Below are positions 47,619 to 60,011 of a stretch of 64,000 bases of DNA, in pieces; within the stretch, counting starts at the first letter, position 1, and every line of letters starts with the position of its first letter. The stretch lies in assembly GCA_000611775.1 (NCBI GenBank), contig KK106981.1, forward strand, positions 2,727,211 to 2,791,210, given 5' to 3'. Source of the DNA: Umbilicaria muhlenbergii (lineage: Eukaryota; Ascomycota; Lecanoromycetes; Umbilicariales; Umbilicariaceae). A program made the translations under genes and the position numbers. Below the pieces are notes generated by a model. The model did not search any database and was not told the DNA's origin. It worked only from the letters and a program-made list of their open reading frames with translations.

Positions 47619-47898
47619 TGTTAGAGCCATCATATAATAGTATGACAGTATGACAAGTACAACACTATAGTACAACACTATAGTATGACATTATATAAAC
47701 ATGATGACTCAGTGTTTAACGCCTTGACATCAAGTAAAAACTTTTCACAAGAAGGTTCAGAAACCTGCTTCCTCAGTGATCAATTTTATCACTGAATAAA
47801 ATATGTATAATCACTGCATTGACTTCATCATGACTATATTGCTTACAACACTTCATTCAACACTTATATGACCTCACATCATAGATCAGCCTCTTACA
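47619..47898 (+). repeat. Element B 5' LTR
   Basis: 280 bp beginning TGTTAGAGCC and ending CTCTTACA, matching 55621-55900 and, in reverse complement, the element A LTRs. Preceded by CAAAA. Confidence 0.9.
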
Positions 47899-50800
47899 TA
47901 CTGATCACTCAGTACCTTCAGGTGAATGGTCATGTCAAAAGCATAAAACATGATGACATCAACACTTCAATCTCATTAGGTTAATGAAACAATCAACAAT
48001 CAAGCTGAATCAGGACCTTCAATTAACAGGTTCACATTATCAACTGTTAACATCTCTGCCTCTGACATCATTAATGACAATGATGAACATATTGATGCAG
48101 ATAACCCTGATGACTTTATTAAAGATCTTGAGACAGTCACTGCTCACAATCAGGAGGTCATTGAGTGTCAGTGATTACAATTATGACATGTAAGACAAGA
48201 AATTGAGTTTAAAGACAATAAAAAAGAACTTCAAGAGCTTAATCAACATCTGAAAGAAAATCCTTCAGTTATGACAAACTCAGGAAATGATGCAGGTTCA
48301 TTACATGAATTATGACATCAAGTTATGACAGACATCACACCTCCTCCTTTTCAACACCTTGTAAAGTCATGAGAGCCTTGTCTTTATGCAGGAGGCATTA
48401 AAGTCATTAAATGAAAACTTCAAGAATACTTGAATGAAATTAATCAGAGTCAAAAGCTGATGTCAGAGCAATTTTCTACTGAATGAAATTTCATCATCTG
48501 AGCAGGCACCTACTTAGAGAAAATCATCATGAGTGACTGATGAAAGCAGAAAGAGCAGTATGATCACACTTAAATCACTTATAACAACTTTCTGAAAATG
48601 CTGAAGAAAAACTTATCCTCTGATGAAGACATGAATGAATGAAATATCATCACCTTCAATGCAGTTGAACTCTGCAGCAATGATATAATCATCTTTTAAT
48701 ATAATAAATTATCAGAACTCTACTGCTTTCTTTCAACTTCACATAAGGAAATCAGTGAGATACTCATTTAAAATCACTGATGATCAAGGCTTCCTCATCA
48801 TGTCTTGACTGAATTATGATGTTGAGATCTGACGCAGGTTGCAAGACAGTCAGTGCAGGAAATCTCAACACATCTTGATGTCATCATTGATTATGAATCA
48901 TTCTGAAGTCACTCAGACACTAAAAAGGATCATTAAAACAAAACTGACAACAACAACAAAAGTATGACAAAGATATCATACTACAACAGAAAAGACTTCT
49001 TCACTGAATAATAAATCTCTCACCCTCAACAATTCAACTGTGAAAGAGAAAACAATTCATGAGGTTTCTATCAAGAAAGTAATCATGAGCAAAGCTGAAA
49101 TTTAAATTACATACCAGTTGCAGAGAAAGTAATTATGACAATAACATAAATATTCACAAAACCCTCATGCTGACAAGAAGACTTTATTTCAAAGAATGAA
49201 GTAAATGCATGAAAGGCAGCAGACCTCTGTATTAAGTGTGAAATCATCAGTCATTGAACAAATGAATGTATGATGAGATGATCAACAGTAGTCACTACTG
49301 CAGTTGATGTGAATAAATGATTCACAGTCAACCTTCAGCTCATCTTCTTACTTATCATTAATGATATCTCACATCTGATATCAAGACAGTTAAAGGTGAA
49401 TTTTCATACAACAAGAAGTGATCTGAAGAAAAAATACTCATATATTATCAACAACAGCAGTCAAGGCAATATTATCACATGAAGTGTTGTCAATGAGCTG
49501 TCTTTACAAACTGAATCCTACAGAGCTCAAGTTAATGCATGAGGTAATGTGATTGACTTATCAGAGTTCATCATACTGACAATTACAGTGTATGGCATTA
49601 ACAGTTAATTTTACTGCTATAACAGCTGTTTTCTTGTCACATAAGACAACACATCAGCTTCTTTCATCCTCAGGTTATCATTTCTAGTCAATGCAAACCT
49701 GAATCATGAATACAACATGAGGAAATTCCTATGAAAAAAGGTGAAGCATATCACAGCACACTGAGTATTCACTGTCAGTGAAAAGAAAGTGCTGAAGAAC
49801 ATTCTACATATGAATAATCTTTTCATTATGAAACACTTCATAGGACCGTCAGACTTAATAATTAATATAAAAAAATATACTCTTCAGATGAACTCATTAC
49901 AGTATAACAGAAGTAGTGATGTGTACAACACATTATCTTCTGAATATCATGACTTCACAGACATATTTCAAGCAGCTGAGAAGCAGTCTCTGCCTGAGAG
50001 AGATTCACATGATCATGTCATTGACTTGAAATCAGGACAGCAATCTTCATTTAAAAAGTTATACTTGATGTTCTTAGCTGAGCTTGATGTACTGAAGGTA
50101 TATCTAGATGACATCATGAAGGTAAGCATAATCTGTAAATTAATATTACCTGCAGCTTCACCTGTTATGTTTGTATTAAAATCAGACAGCAGCTTATGAT
50201 TAGTCATTGATTATAAGCACTTGAACAATATTATTATTAAGAATCATTACTCACTATCACTTATATCAGACATGTTGAATCATTTTCAAGGAGTTAAGAA
50301 GTTCATGAAGCTAAACTGCAAGAATGCATATAATCAAATATGAATTAAGGGCAGAGATGAGTGAAAAACAGTGTTTTGACATGATTCAAGCTGTTTAAAT
50401 ATCTCATCATGTCATTCAGTCTTATGAATGCCCCTGCTATGTTTCAAGCCTTCATTGATAAAGTGCTTGATGAGTTTTTAAACATCACATGCATGATCTA
50501 CTTGAATGATATCTTGATCTTTAGCAAAGATGAGTTTAAGCATGAAGAGCATGTACAACAAGTATTAAATGCATTATGATGTCATGATCTTCATCTTAAG
50601 ATCAGTAAGTGTTTATTTAATGCAATGAAAGTGAACTTCCTAGGATTCAAAATCAACATAAAAGGCATATATATGAACTCAGAGAGAATTTAAGCTGTCA
50701 AAGAATGACTGCCTCTGAAGAACATTCATGAATTGCAGATTTTTTAAGCTTCATAAACTTCTTCTGAAGGTTTATAAGAGATTATTCATGAATTACAGCA

Positions 50801-51675
50801 TCACTGTTAAATCTCTTGAAAACAGGAAAGAATAAAAAGAAGATTAAAAATACATCACTCTTTCCTTTTTAATCTCAACAGACTGTTATTAAAAGAAAGC
50901 AGAACAACTTGACCTCATCATGAAGATTTAATACAAAGTATTCAGCATGCAGCCTGCAAGTCAGAGGAAAGTTATAACAAGAAAACATCATACCTGTCTC
51001 TTTTTCACTTTCAGGAGTCACATTGAAAGTGTTTAAAACTCTGAAGAAGACTTTCATGAGTGCTTCATTACTACACTACTTTAATGAAAATAAACTCATG
51101 AGGGTTGAAATGAACACCTCTGAATTCACAATTGATGAAATCTTGATGCAATGCTTCAAGGTCAACAGTCAATTGCATTGATTATCAATTATTTACTACA
51201 GCAAGAAGCTGCTAAATACTGAGATCTGATATGATACAGATGAGCAAGAGCTCCTTGTCATCATAAAAGTCATGCATCATTGATGACACTACTGTCAGGG
51301 TGCTAAATATTAAATTGTTGTATTGATTAATCATGCAAACCTCATTTGATTCATGACTACTTTAAACCTCACATGAAGGCAGCTTAAATAAGCTGAAAAG
51401 CTTGCTGAATACAACTTCAAAGTCACATATTAAGAAGGCAAGAAGAACTCTGCTGATGATTTATCAAGACAGCTTGATTATGAACTGCTGAAGACTGTCA
51501 GTACCTCAACTGCTGCTGAAATAATGTGACAGTCCTTTCATTTAGGAAGCAAGGATTATAAGTCAGTGCAGAAGAAATTATACATGCTTGTCACAATGAT
51601 GCTGCAGTCAAGACACTCAGTATGACAGGAGTTATGACAAGAGAACATCATATCTGTCACAATAAATATTATCAG

Positions 51676-51985
51676 TATGATGAACACTGAAGATGATGAC
51701 ATGACTGAAACATCAGCAGTACATAACCTGCATGCTCAAGAAGCAAGCTGTAATGAACTGCAGTCAAGATGCTCAATACAACAGAAGTTACAACAAAAGA
51801 ATGTCATATCTGTCACAACAAATACTACTGATACAATGAATACTGAAGATGACAGTCTCATCAGAACATCAGCAGTGTGAAACTTATTTACTCAAGAAGC
51901 AAGCTGTGTCATGTCAGAAGAAATCAGAGACATCATTAAAACACACACTGTGCAGCATCTATCTGCTCAAGAAGCAAGTTATTAC
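51676..51985 (+). repeat. Few-copy peptide repeat in element B linker
   Basis: Three or four units of about 80-100 bp, with landmarks ACTGAAACATCAGCAGTA and CTCAAGAAGCAAG, lying between the RNase H and integrase parts. They are the low-copy counterpart of the array at 38900-39800. Confidence 0.8.
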
Positions 51986-53811
51986 TCAGTTGAAGAGCTT
52001 AAATATGCAGAGTCTCAGCAGCACTCAATCAAGGATAGTTCAATAAACACTGCAGTTATGAACAGTGACACAAGTCACATTTTTATTAATCTTCAAATTG
52101 AGGATAACACTTCTGCTGACACTGTTAAAGCACTTCAACTCATGTCTACTCACTCATTAATAAGTGAGGAGATAACAGCTTATATAAGAATGTTTATTAA
52201 ACAACTTGAATATGTGATTCATACTGAGCAGTTGAAAGATGGTTTGATATGATGAGTACAACAGGGATTAATTACCCCTCTTGAGAATAAAAACAACTTG
52301 ACTGAGTTTAAGATGATAAACATGAATATAAACATGAACTCAGAGATGATCATGACATCAGAGATGCAGTCAAATATGACATTTATACTGTCAGATGTAC
52401 AAAAATGTTGGCAGGAAATTAAAGATGTCATATATTATGATGATAAAATTTATGTTTCACAGAACTCTGCCCTCTGCAATGCAGTGATCAGTCAATTTCA
52501 TGATGATGTCTTTGCAGGTCATTTCAAGAAGTCAAGAATTATAAAGTTGATGCAGTGATCTTATAATTGATCTGATGCTGTCAGAGATGTATGATGTTAC
52601 TGTCATGACTGTGTTGAATGTCAAAAGGTAAAGCCAGCTCATCACAAATCATACAAGTTATTGAACTCATTATCAGTCTCAGAAGTGTCATCACATACAG
52701 TGATAATGAACTTCATTACAGACCTGTCACTGAGCAGCACATATAAAAGTATGATATGAAATTTAATCCTCATCATAGTTGATAAGTTGATTAAAATGAT
52801 TCATTATATTTCAGTACAGAAGACAATGTCAGTTGCTGACTTCATTGAAGTGTTTATTCAGGACATAATTAAGCATCATGATGTGTCAAAAGTTTTAATC
52901 ACAGACAGAGATAAGTTGTTTATGTTAAAGCAGTGAATCAGCTTCTGCTTTCATATGCAGTGTTATCATAATATGTCAACAGCTTTTCACCTGCAAACTG
53001 ATGATCAAACTGAGAGGCAGAATCAGTCCCTGAAGATGTATTTACACATATTCATTAATGAGCAGTAAGAGGACTGAGTTAAGCTCTTATTCTGCATGAA
53101 GTTTTCATACAACAACTTCATACATGCTGTTATGAGAAAGAGCCCCTTTTAGCTTAACTTAAAATGAGACCCTCAGATGAGCTTAAGTAAGCTGTTTATA
53201 CAGCACTCACATAAACAAATAAAACTTTATGCAGATGCACAGCAGCTTCAAGATCAAATTGCAACAACTTAAAAGCAGCTATGATAAGTTAACAAGATGT
53301 ATGCAAATTATTATAATCAACACTGAACAGAGATAACATTTAAAGAAGGTGATTTAATACTGATTAATGAAAAAAATGTGTCAGTGAACAAGCAGATGAA
53401 GAAACTGCATTGAAAAAAGCTCAGCTCATTCATGATACAACATGTGATAAGTCAGTTATTGTATGAACTTGACCTCTCAGAGGATCAAAATATTTATAAT
53501 GTATTCAATGTTGCTTTATTGAAGTCATTTTAAGACACACATCATGTGTTCTCTGCATTGACAGGAAAAGACCTACTACTCAACTGAGATGATGAGTGAG
53601 AAGTTGAGGCAATTGTGAATAATCATGTTCATGACAGCAGGCTTCAATACCTCATTAAATGAAAGCTGACAAATCAAGTGTGAGATGACACATGAAAGTC
53701 AGCACACTTTATTCACAATATAAAGACAAAATATGAAAATTTCATGCTGACAACTCTGATAAACTGAAATCTGAGTGAGCTGTACAACATGACCCTTCAA
53801 GGTCAATTGAG

Positions 53812-53901
53812 AAGCTGTCACAAAAGTCATAAGTCTTAAAAAAGCTGTCACAAAAGTCATGAACCTTAAGAAAGCTGTCACAAAAGTCATGAGTTTTAAG
53901 A
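53812..53901 (+). repeat. Three 30-bp tandem repeats in element B
   Basis: AAGCTGTCACAAAAGTCAT starts at 53812, 53842 and 53872, each followed by an (A/G)A-C/TCTTAA(G/A)A spacer. The period of 30 keeps frame. It lies just after the chromodomain-like region. Confidence 0.9.
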
Positions 53902-55620
53902 ATTGAAAACTTTGTCAGCTTTGTTAATTTAATCTTTTATAACAGAGTCTGTGCTCTACAACAAGAATACAACAGGAGTTACAACATTATAATGTTATAA
54001 CAGGATCTGTAATAAGATTACTGCATGAACTACATTATAACAGACATGTCACATTGCAGAGAACATTTAAGCACAGAAGCATTTCATTTCAAATCTGAAG
54101 ATTAAAATGAACTTGAGGTCAACATCTTGCATTTAATCCTTCATCAACACTGCATCAAGTCACTTTTATTTATTTATTTATCTTCTGTCATCTTAAATTC
54201 TTCTTCACTGTTATTTGATGAAGCCTCTGATCTCATCTTCTTAATGCATCAGTGCTCACAGAGTTCAACATACTCTTGATGATGATGAAATTAATGAGTG
54301 TTGAGAACATAAAAAGCATGAGCAGTGCTCTTCAGCAAGACAGCAAGAGCTTGAATGAGCTTCTTAAGATTATTAAATTAACATTAATCACCTCATTGTG
54401 AATGTCATGAGACTCATGTTGAGGAGCAGCTGCAGGAGACATAAAGAATGCTGATAATAATTAATAAAAGATGACAGCATGAGGATCTGATGATTAATCA
54501 TTAAACACTATGATTAATTAACAATGCAAAAGTATGATAATTAATACAACATTTTTTCATTTTAAACAAAACAAAAAAAGATTAAAGAAGACAGACTTAC
54601 AGTGTGCTGTCACTCCTCTGATCATCATAAACACGTGTGTGCAGGACAACAACATCAGAGCTTTTAAAAATTGAGGCAGTGATGATCAGAGACTCTGTCA
54701 TGCATTGCTCATGAGGATTGCAGAGAGATATGTAACATGTGCAGGCTCTCCTGTCTGACACAAAGCAGTGATCAACTTCAGCTCTTATACAAGAGTCACA
54801 GTGAGCAGTACCTGACAACATGTGACTGAGGTTCTCTCAAATCACATGCTCATGATGATGAGTCTGCTGCATGTGAGCTGGCAGTGAGGTATCATCATGA
54901 CATCACACAGAGCAAGACTCCTCATTAGAGATGTCATCTGAAGGTAGATGTTAAGTTCTTTTCAGATGTTGAACAGATTATTTTTCTTCTCTGCTTCTTC
55001 ATCTCTTTCTGAAGGTGTCAATCATCACAGTTTCATTCACTGACTCTGACTCAGAGCTCTTCTCATCACATTGAGCCTGAAGATCAACAGGCTTTCCTGA
55101 TGAAGACAGGTCTTCACTGTTGTTCATGATCATGAGTTCAATCATTTAAATATTGATTGACTATATATCATGTTAGCATTCATACATGTATGACAGGAAG
55201 TATGATATTACAAGAATGTTGAGCTGTGAGCTGCAAGCTTCATGATGCTCCCTTCATGAGGTGAACACCTCTGCAATGAAGATGACATCATGAAGTCATT
55301 AAGTCACTTAATGAGCTGTGAAAAAGCTGTGAGATGTACAACAACATGTCATAAGACAAACAACTAGACAAATGATGAAGAATAAGCACAAAGGGAAGGA
55401 TGTTTTGAACTTATGATAAACATGATCTTGATGTTTATGTTATGAAGAAGAACTTACTGCCAGGTGTGATATCATCACAATTAAGTGAGAGCACATGATC
55501 AGCCTTATTTTAATGTAGTTTCATGCAACCACCCTACAACCTCAACTGTTATGACATCATAATGAGGTTTATGAGCATTCAGTTGGCCCTGAGGACGGCG
55601 TTATGAGAAGGGAAATGCTG

Positions 55621-55900
55621 TGTCAGGGTCATCATATAATAATATGACAGTACAACAAGTACAACACTATAGTACAACACTATAGTATGACATTATATAA
55701 ACATGATGACTCAACACCTAGCACCTTGACATCAAGTGAAAACTCTTCACAAGGAAGTTCAGAAACCTGCTTCCTCAGTGATCAGTTTTGCCACTGAATA
55801 AAATATGTATAATCACTGCATTGACTTCATCATGACTATATTGCCTATGATACCTCATTCAACACTTATATGACCTCACGTCATAGATCAGCCTCTTACA
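55621..55900 (+). repeat. Element B 3' LTR
   Basis: 280 bp beginning TGTCAGGGTC and ending CTCTTACA, followed by CAAAA. The purine-rich GAGAAGGGAAATGC just before it is a plausible polypurine tract and matches the same position in element A. Confidence 0.9.
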
Positions 55901-56556
55901 CAAAAGGTGATTCTTACAGGTGCTATATTCCTCTGAAAGACCTTCAAGAATTATTATCAACATGATGTCACTTCAGATATCTCATACAGATGTGTTGAAT
56001 GTGAAAGTGACTTTAATCTTCTTTATGAGGCTTGTGACTTCTTTAAAATGTGTGTTGATGAATTTTTCATGTCCTTGAGTTTTGAATTTGAATGAGTGTG
56101 TTAACAGGGATTGAAGGTCAGTGTAAATGACTTCTTGATCAACCTGAGAACATGCTTTCTTGAGTTTGTCTCATATCTCCTTTGAATCATTCATATCCTT
56201 CACATTTTTGAATAAATCATCATTCAATTCACTCTTGATGATTCTTGCAGCTTCAGCAGACTCCTTCTTGAAGACAGTGATTTAAGCTGAGTCTGTCAAA
56301 CTCATATGAATTTCAGAGACAATATCTCAGTATCTCTTCTCTACTAATATCAACTCTGTCATGTTGAATCATCTTGATCAGTTTTCAACCCCCTTAAGCT
56401 TCTCTTCTCATTGAATCATGTCATAGTCGTCATTAGGCATGTTGAGTGTGTGGGTGTCATAACTGAAGGTTCATACAAAGAGTTATGTGAGGTGGTTTGA
56501 TTGCTGTTTTTGTGTGTTGTTCAGATGTTGTTCAGGCGCTTTCTGAGCTCATAACC

Positions 56557-56776
56557 TAATGAATAAATGATGTATTGATGTACATCTATGTATCTAAGCA
56601 CACCTTCTAGTAGTTGTAGCAGACATCATGCAACATATGCTCAGACTACTCATGCTATAGTAGCTCACTAAGGCTAGTGCCTTGTGCATACGCTAACTGC
56701 GTACGCGAGGTTCTCAGCCCTAATGCACTAACCCTAATTGCCTAATTGAGTACAGTAGTAGACGCTCCATTCAACA
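56557..56776 (-). repeat. Copia 5' LTR (right copy)
   Basis: 220 bp, the same length as the left copy. It is followed on the right by the second target duplication CTAAA and then by the remainder of the host intron. On its inner side lies the initiator-tRNA-type primer-binding site. Confidence 0.92.
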
Positions 56777-56803
56777 CTAAATGTATAAGATTGACATCCT
56801 CAG

Positions 56804-57954
56804 TTTCTTACGAGTGCATTTTCTGCCCTACTGATCGCCTGTATGTCCATCCACATTTACATCTTAAAGATGCCTTTCTAATCCCTGTAGCTGCCGCTGC
56901 AGCGGGATCGGGTGAGCACACCAGTGCTCTCTCTCCCAGCCAAGTTATCCTGTTCTCAAAGGTGAATGAACGGCTACACTAGCTCGTCCTTTGAAGTAAT
57001 CACGCTAACGAGTCCAGATGTCCGTGGTCGTACAAATCGAGTGGTGCCTTGCCAATTCCGCTGTTAAGATTTCTATACTTGACCTCTACCTGCGTACTTT
57101 TCCCGTCCGCAAGTTCCGCATCGTTACATATGTTATGATGGCATTCACGATGTTCTACATCCTAGTCATCGTGTTGGAAACTGTTCTTCTCTGCCACCCG
57201 TTTGCCTACAACTGGGACAAAAGCATCAAGGGTGGCTCCTGCGCCGACCTAAGATCCGCGTGCCTGAGCGCTGGGATTCTGAACCTGCTCATTGATGTGG
57301 CTATTGTCAGTCTGCCCATGCCCATGCTATGGGGTCTTCAACTACCATCTGCGAAGAAGGCCGCCATTTGTGGTATTTTCGGGATTGGTTACATGTAAGT
57401 CGATACATTCCATTCATCCTGACATACATCAGAGTTGAGAGTTCGGATGTTTTTATCTGGTTCTGTCTCTTGTACTCTCCCTCTGCCGGCGTCTAGCTCA
57501 ATGGTTTTGCATTCATAGCATCTGTGTCATTACCATACTCCGCCTCATTGCAATCCTGCACCTCGACTACTCGGACATCACCTTTAATGCTGCCCCCGCT
57601 GGCTACTGGAGTATCCTTGAGCCCACTCTGGGCATTCTCAACGCCTGCCTCCCCGTTATGCAACCTGTCCTTCACAAGCTTTTTGGCTCCCGCGCCCTCA
57701 GCTACACCAGCGACCCTAAAAACTCCGATAACAGGCGGCACTGGCTCAGCGGTAGCACGTTCTCGAAAAAACGCCCCGTCGATGACTCGCAGCTTAGTCG
57801 CTTTAAAAGGCTAACTGATGTGGAGGGATATCCGCTTAAAAATGTGACGGGCACAGAGACTTGCGTTACAGTGTCTAGGGGGAAATCCGAGGAGGACGGA
57901 GAGGTTATCATGATTAAGACAGATTGGAATGTTCATAGTAATACAGTTGCCTAG
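56804..57954 (+). CDS. Rhodopsin-domain (SAT4/PTH11-like) membrane protein, exons 2-5
   Basis: Continuation of the gene that starts at 36646. Exons 56804-56840, 56891-56961, 57018-57394 and 57519-57954 (introns 50, 56 and 124 bp) join in phase with exon 1, giving 360 residues in total. They encode the rest of helix 2 (FLTSAFSALLIAS) and SALSPSQVILFSK. Next comes the family signature around helix 3 (IEWCLANSAVKISILDLYLR), then helices 4-7 (VTYVMMAFTMFYILVIV, LLIDVAIVSLPMPMLWGL, ICVITILRLIAIL, WSILEPTLGILNACLPVMQP). A hydrophilic cytosolic tail ends in SNTVA. Acceptor CAG at 56801-56803 and the branch-like ATTGAC survive right of the Copia element. All frames are open, so the gene is structurally whole apart from a first intron of about 20 kb. 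Confidence 0.88.
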
Positions 57955-59079
57955 TAATGCTGTATAAGGAGGTTAGAGATCAGATCTGCAAAGCTGATGA
58001 GCAGAGTTCTAGTTCTCATCTATCAGTGAGTCACGATGTTGACAAAGACTACGAACAACGGCACTTTGCACGCAGAACTATGAGCCGCAACCGTAAACAA
58101 GCCGACTCAAAAAGCTTTGAATCTAAACTTGTCCTATGGGTTCTTTGCCCATTCTCAACCTACCTCTATTTCAATACTTTATTAGATTAGTTCAGGAGAT
58201 CTGTTTGAAACGCTTACTCCACACCCTTGAGCTCGTCTCTAAGCTTGTGCTCTTATCTACCCCCTCTTCCTTTCCTCTTCATCGTTTGTGGCTGCATGTG
58301 CCATTTTGCAATGATGAGCTTATGGGCGCACTCACAGCAAGTCTCCACTCCACAGAGAGAACAGTTGGCCTGAGCATCTCTCTGTTCCTCATGGAGTCTC
58401 ACATCTGCTCATCGCCCACGTGGAGCTCCCAATCATCACACTCTCTGACATAAACCTCCCTGTAACGGCAATTCCCACTGTGATATGATGTCCAGTCGAA
58501 ATGTGTGTGGAAAGATAAGCCTACAGCCTTATTAATTGATGAAGCCGTTAAGGTAGTTCGGCTCCTCTCCTGCATGTCTATCCAACAGCATCTGCAAGGA
58601 CGACTGGTCATGCTTCTTGGGTGTAACAAACCGACGGGGTGCGGAAAGGGGAGTAACCAGACTCGTAGTTTCAGAAGAGAAGGCAAAAGGCAAAATGCAT
58701 CAGAGCATCGGTTGAGCCTTCCCTACAGACTTACTGCGAGACTCCAAAAGCTGTGATGTGGTAAAGAGAGCGGCGCAGACAAGTATTTTGACTGGCTGCA
58801 TAAGTGGTCATACACTCAACGAGGCTGACAAGGCAGCGGACGTACATATGTAGGATGCCAAAGTAACACTCGCACTTGTGACCACATGGTTTGGTTAGGT
58901 GCGGACGGCGCAGCGGTATGACATTTCTCATGAGCTGCATGGAGTGACACTGATCGCCATGCTTTAACGCCATCACTTGTAAAGATGACCCCTATTGACT
59001 CGTGCCAACACGCGCTGAACGTAACAGGCTCCACCCCGTCGAGAGTGATGGTGAGTTGCCTGTCTCCTATTCCCAGTCA
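57955..59079. other. Intergenic, no gene seen
   Basis: About 1.1 kb between the rhodopsin-domain gene and the prenyltransferase remnant. Short frames on both strands have no recognisable features. Confidence 0.5.
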
Positions 59080-60011
59080 GCCAGTACCCGTTGACACACC
59101 CATCCACACCTCCCCTCCACCTCTCCTCTCCTCTACCAAGCCCCCACAATCTAGCTCTTCACCCTCAGCCACCTCAAAACAGTCATCGGCCCTCAACCCG
59201 CATTCAGCATCCTCTACACCCTCTCCAGCCCCGTCCTCACCACCAAGAACCCCCCCCCACATCCTCCCCGCCATGCAGCAGACACCAGGGGTCGTGTTCT
59301 GGGTCTGGACCAACCTCCTCCCCTTCAACATCGGCACCCAACGCCAGTCCAACGCAATAGAAGAAGACCGCATCAACAAGCCCCGGCGCGCCCATCCCCA
59401 CAAAGAGACTCTCGGCGCAACAAGCGAACCCACCTCATCTTATTGGCGTATCTGGGTGCCATCCTCACCAGCATCTGTCTTGGCGGCTTCAAAAGCTGCG
59501 TCTGCGATGATCGTGCTGGGGGTCTATTACCACGAGCCGGGCGGTGTGCGGACAATAGCTTCCCGGTGTGCGGCATCTGGTCAACGCGGCTGGGTTCCTC
59601 TCGTTTGGCTCTTGGGCGGCGGAAGTGGCGCTGACTCATCTCCAGTACTCGCTGAACCCGACGGCATATGCGTGGTTTTTCGTCGTCAGGGCAGTTGTCT
59701 TTTTCGACGGTTCAATCGCAGGATATGGCTGATCAGGAAGGGGACGATAAGCGGGGACGAAAAACGGCGCCGCTGGTGCTTGGAGACGGGTTGGCCCGGA
59801 GGAGTATAGCCGTCCCGGTATTGGCATGGTGGTGCTTCCGCCCTTATTTCTTGGTGTTGCCGGCTTGGGGGTACTTGCCTGGCCTTTCGGAAGGTGTCAT
59901 TGTTGCGTACCGGACTGTCGTGCAGACAAGACGACGTTTGTGGTCTGGAATCTTTGGATGGTGACCATCTATCTGTTGCCGTTGATTAAACGGTTCAGCA
60001 TGCGGGAATGA
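59080..60011 (+). pseudogene. UbiA-family prenyltransferase pseudogene
   Basis: Host gene remnant of a membrane-bound UbiA-type prenyltransferase, the kind that attaches prenyl chains to aromatic or other acceptors. Typical pieces occur in the right order but in changing frames: LFTLSHLKTVIGPQ (about 59155-59200), VVFWVWTNLLPFNIGTQRQS and AIEEDRINKP (about 59287-59382, first Asp-rich region), AYLGAILTSICLGG (about 59446-59487), SAMIVLGVYYHEPGG (about 59500-59545), LVNAAGFLSFGSWAAEVALT (about 59578-59640), QDMADQEGDDKRG (second Asp-rich motif, about 59718-59756), and a last membrane part with TTFVVWNLWMVTIYLLPLIK (about 59934-59993). At least five frame changes without matching splice sites mark it as inactivated. 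Base composition is normal, so this is not RIP-type decay. Confidence 0.8.

Larger units (their letters stand above)
47619..55900 (+). mobile_element. Chromovirus fossil (element B) nested in Copia
   Basis: Gypsy-type element of 8.3 kb on the plus strand, bounded by 280-bp LTRs and target duplication CAAAA (47614-47618 and 55901-55905). In order: 5' LTR, gag (about 47985-49350), protease region (about 49350-49780), reverse transcriptase (about 49900-50700), RNase H (about 51050-51500), a linker with a few copies of the repeat that is expanded in element A (about 51660-52000), integrase (about 52450-53400) and chromodomain-like end (about 53590-53780). A 1.8-kb non-coding tail and the 3' LTR follow. 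Gene order and chromodomain place it among fungal chromoviruses. It is heavily broken, with many breaks in every region. It interrupts the Copia gag. Confidence 0.92.
36843..56776 (-). mobile_element. Copia LTR retrotransposon fossil with nested insertions
   Basis: Ty1/Copia element on the minus strand, bounded by two 220-bp LTRs and a 5-bp target duplication CTAAA (36838-36842 and 56777-56781). Its own sequence sums to about 5.2 kb once the inserts are discounted. In minus-strand order: 5' LTR 56557-56776, a primer-binding site matching the anticodon arm of initiator Met tRNA (GGTTATGAGC directly beside the LTR), gag (56430-55906 and 47613 to about 47400), zinc knuckle and protease (about 47450-47050), pre-integrase and integrase (about 46900-44900), reverse transcriptase (about 44350-43400), RNase H (43300-43059 and 37503-37120), a polypurine tract (GCAGGGGGAG side of 37063-37074) and 3' LTR 36843-37062. 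It is heavily broken in all coding parts. The LTRs differ at about 14 positions, all transitions. Confidence 0.92.

Noticed and set aside
54597-54821. 74-codon minus-strand frame in the element B tail
   Set aside because: Cys-rich appearance but no family resemblance; it lies in decayed retroelement DNA and is probably chance.
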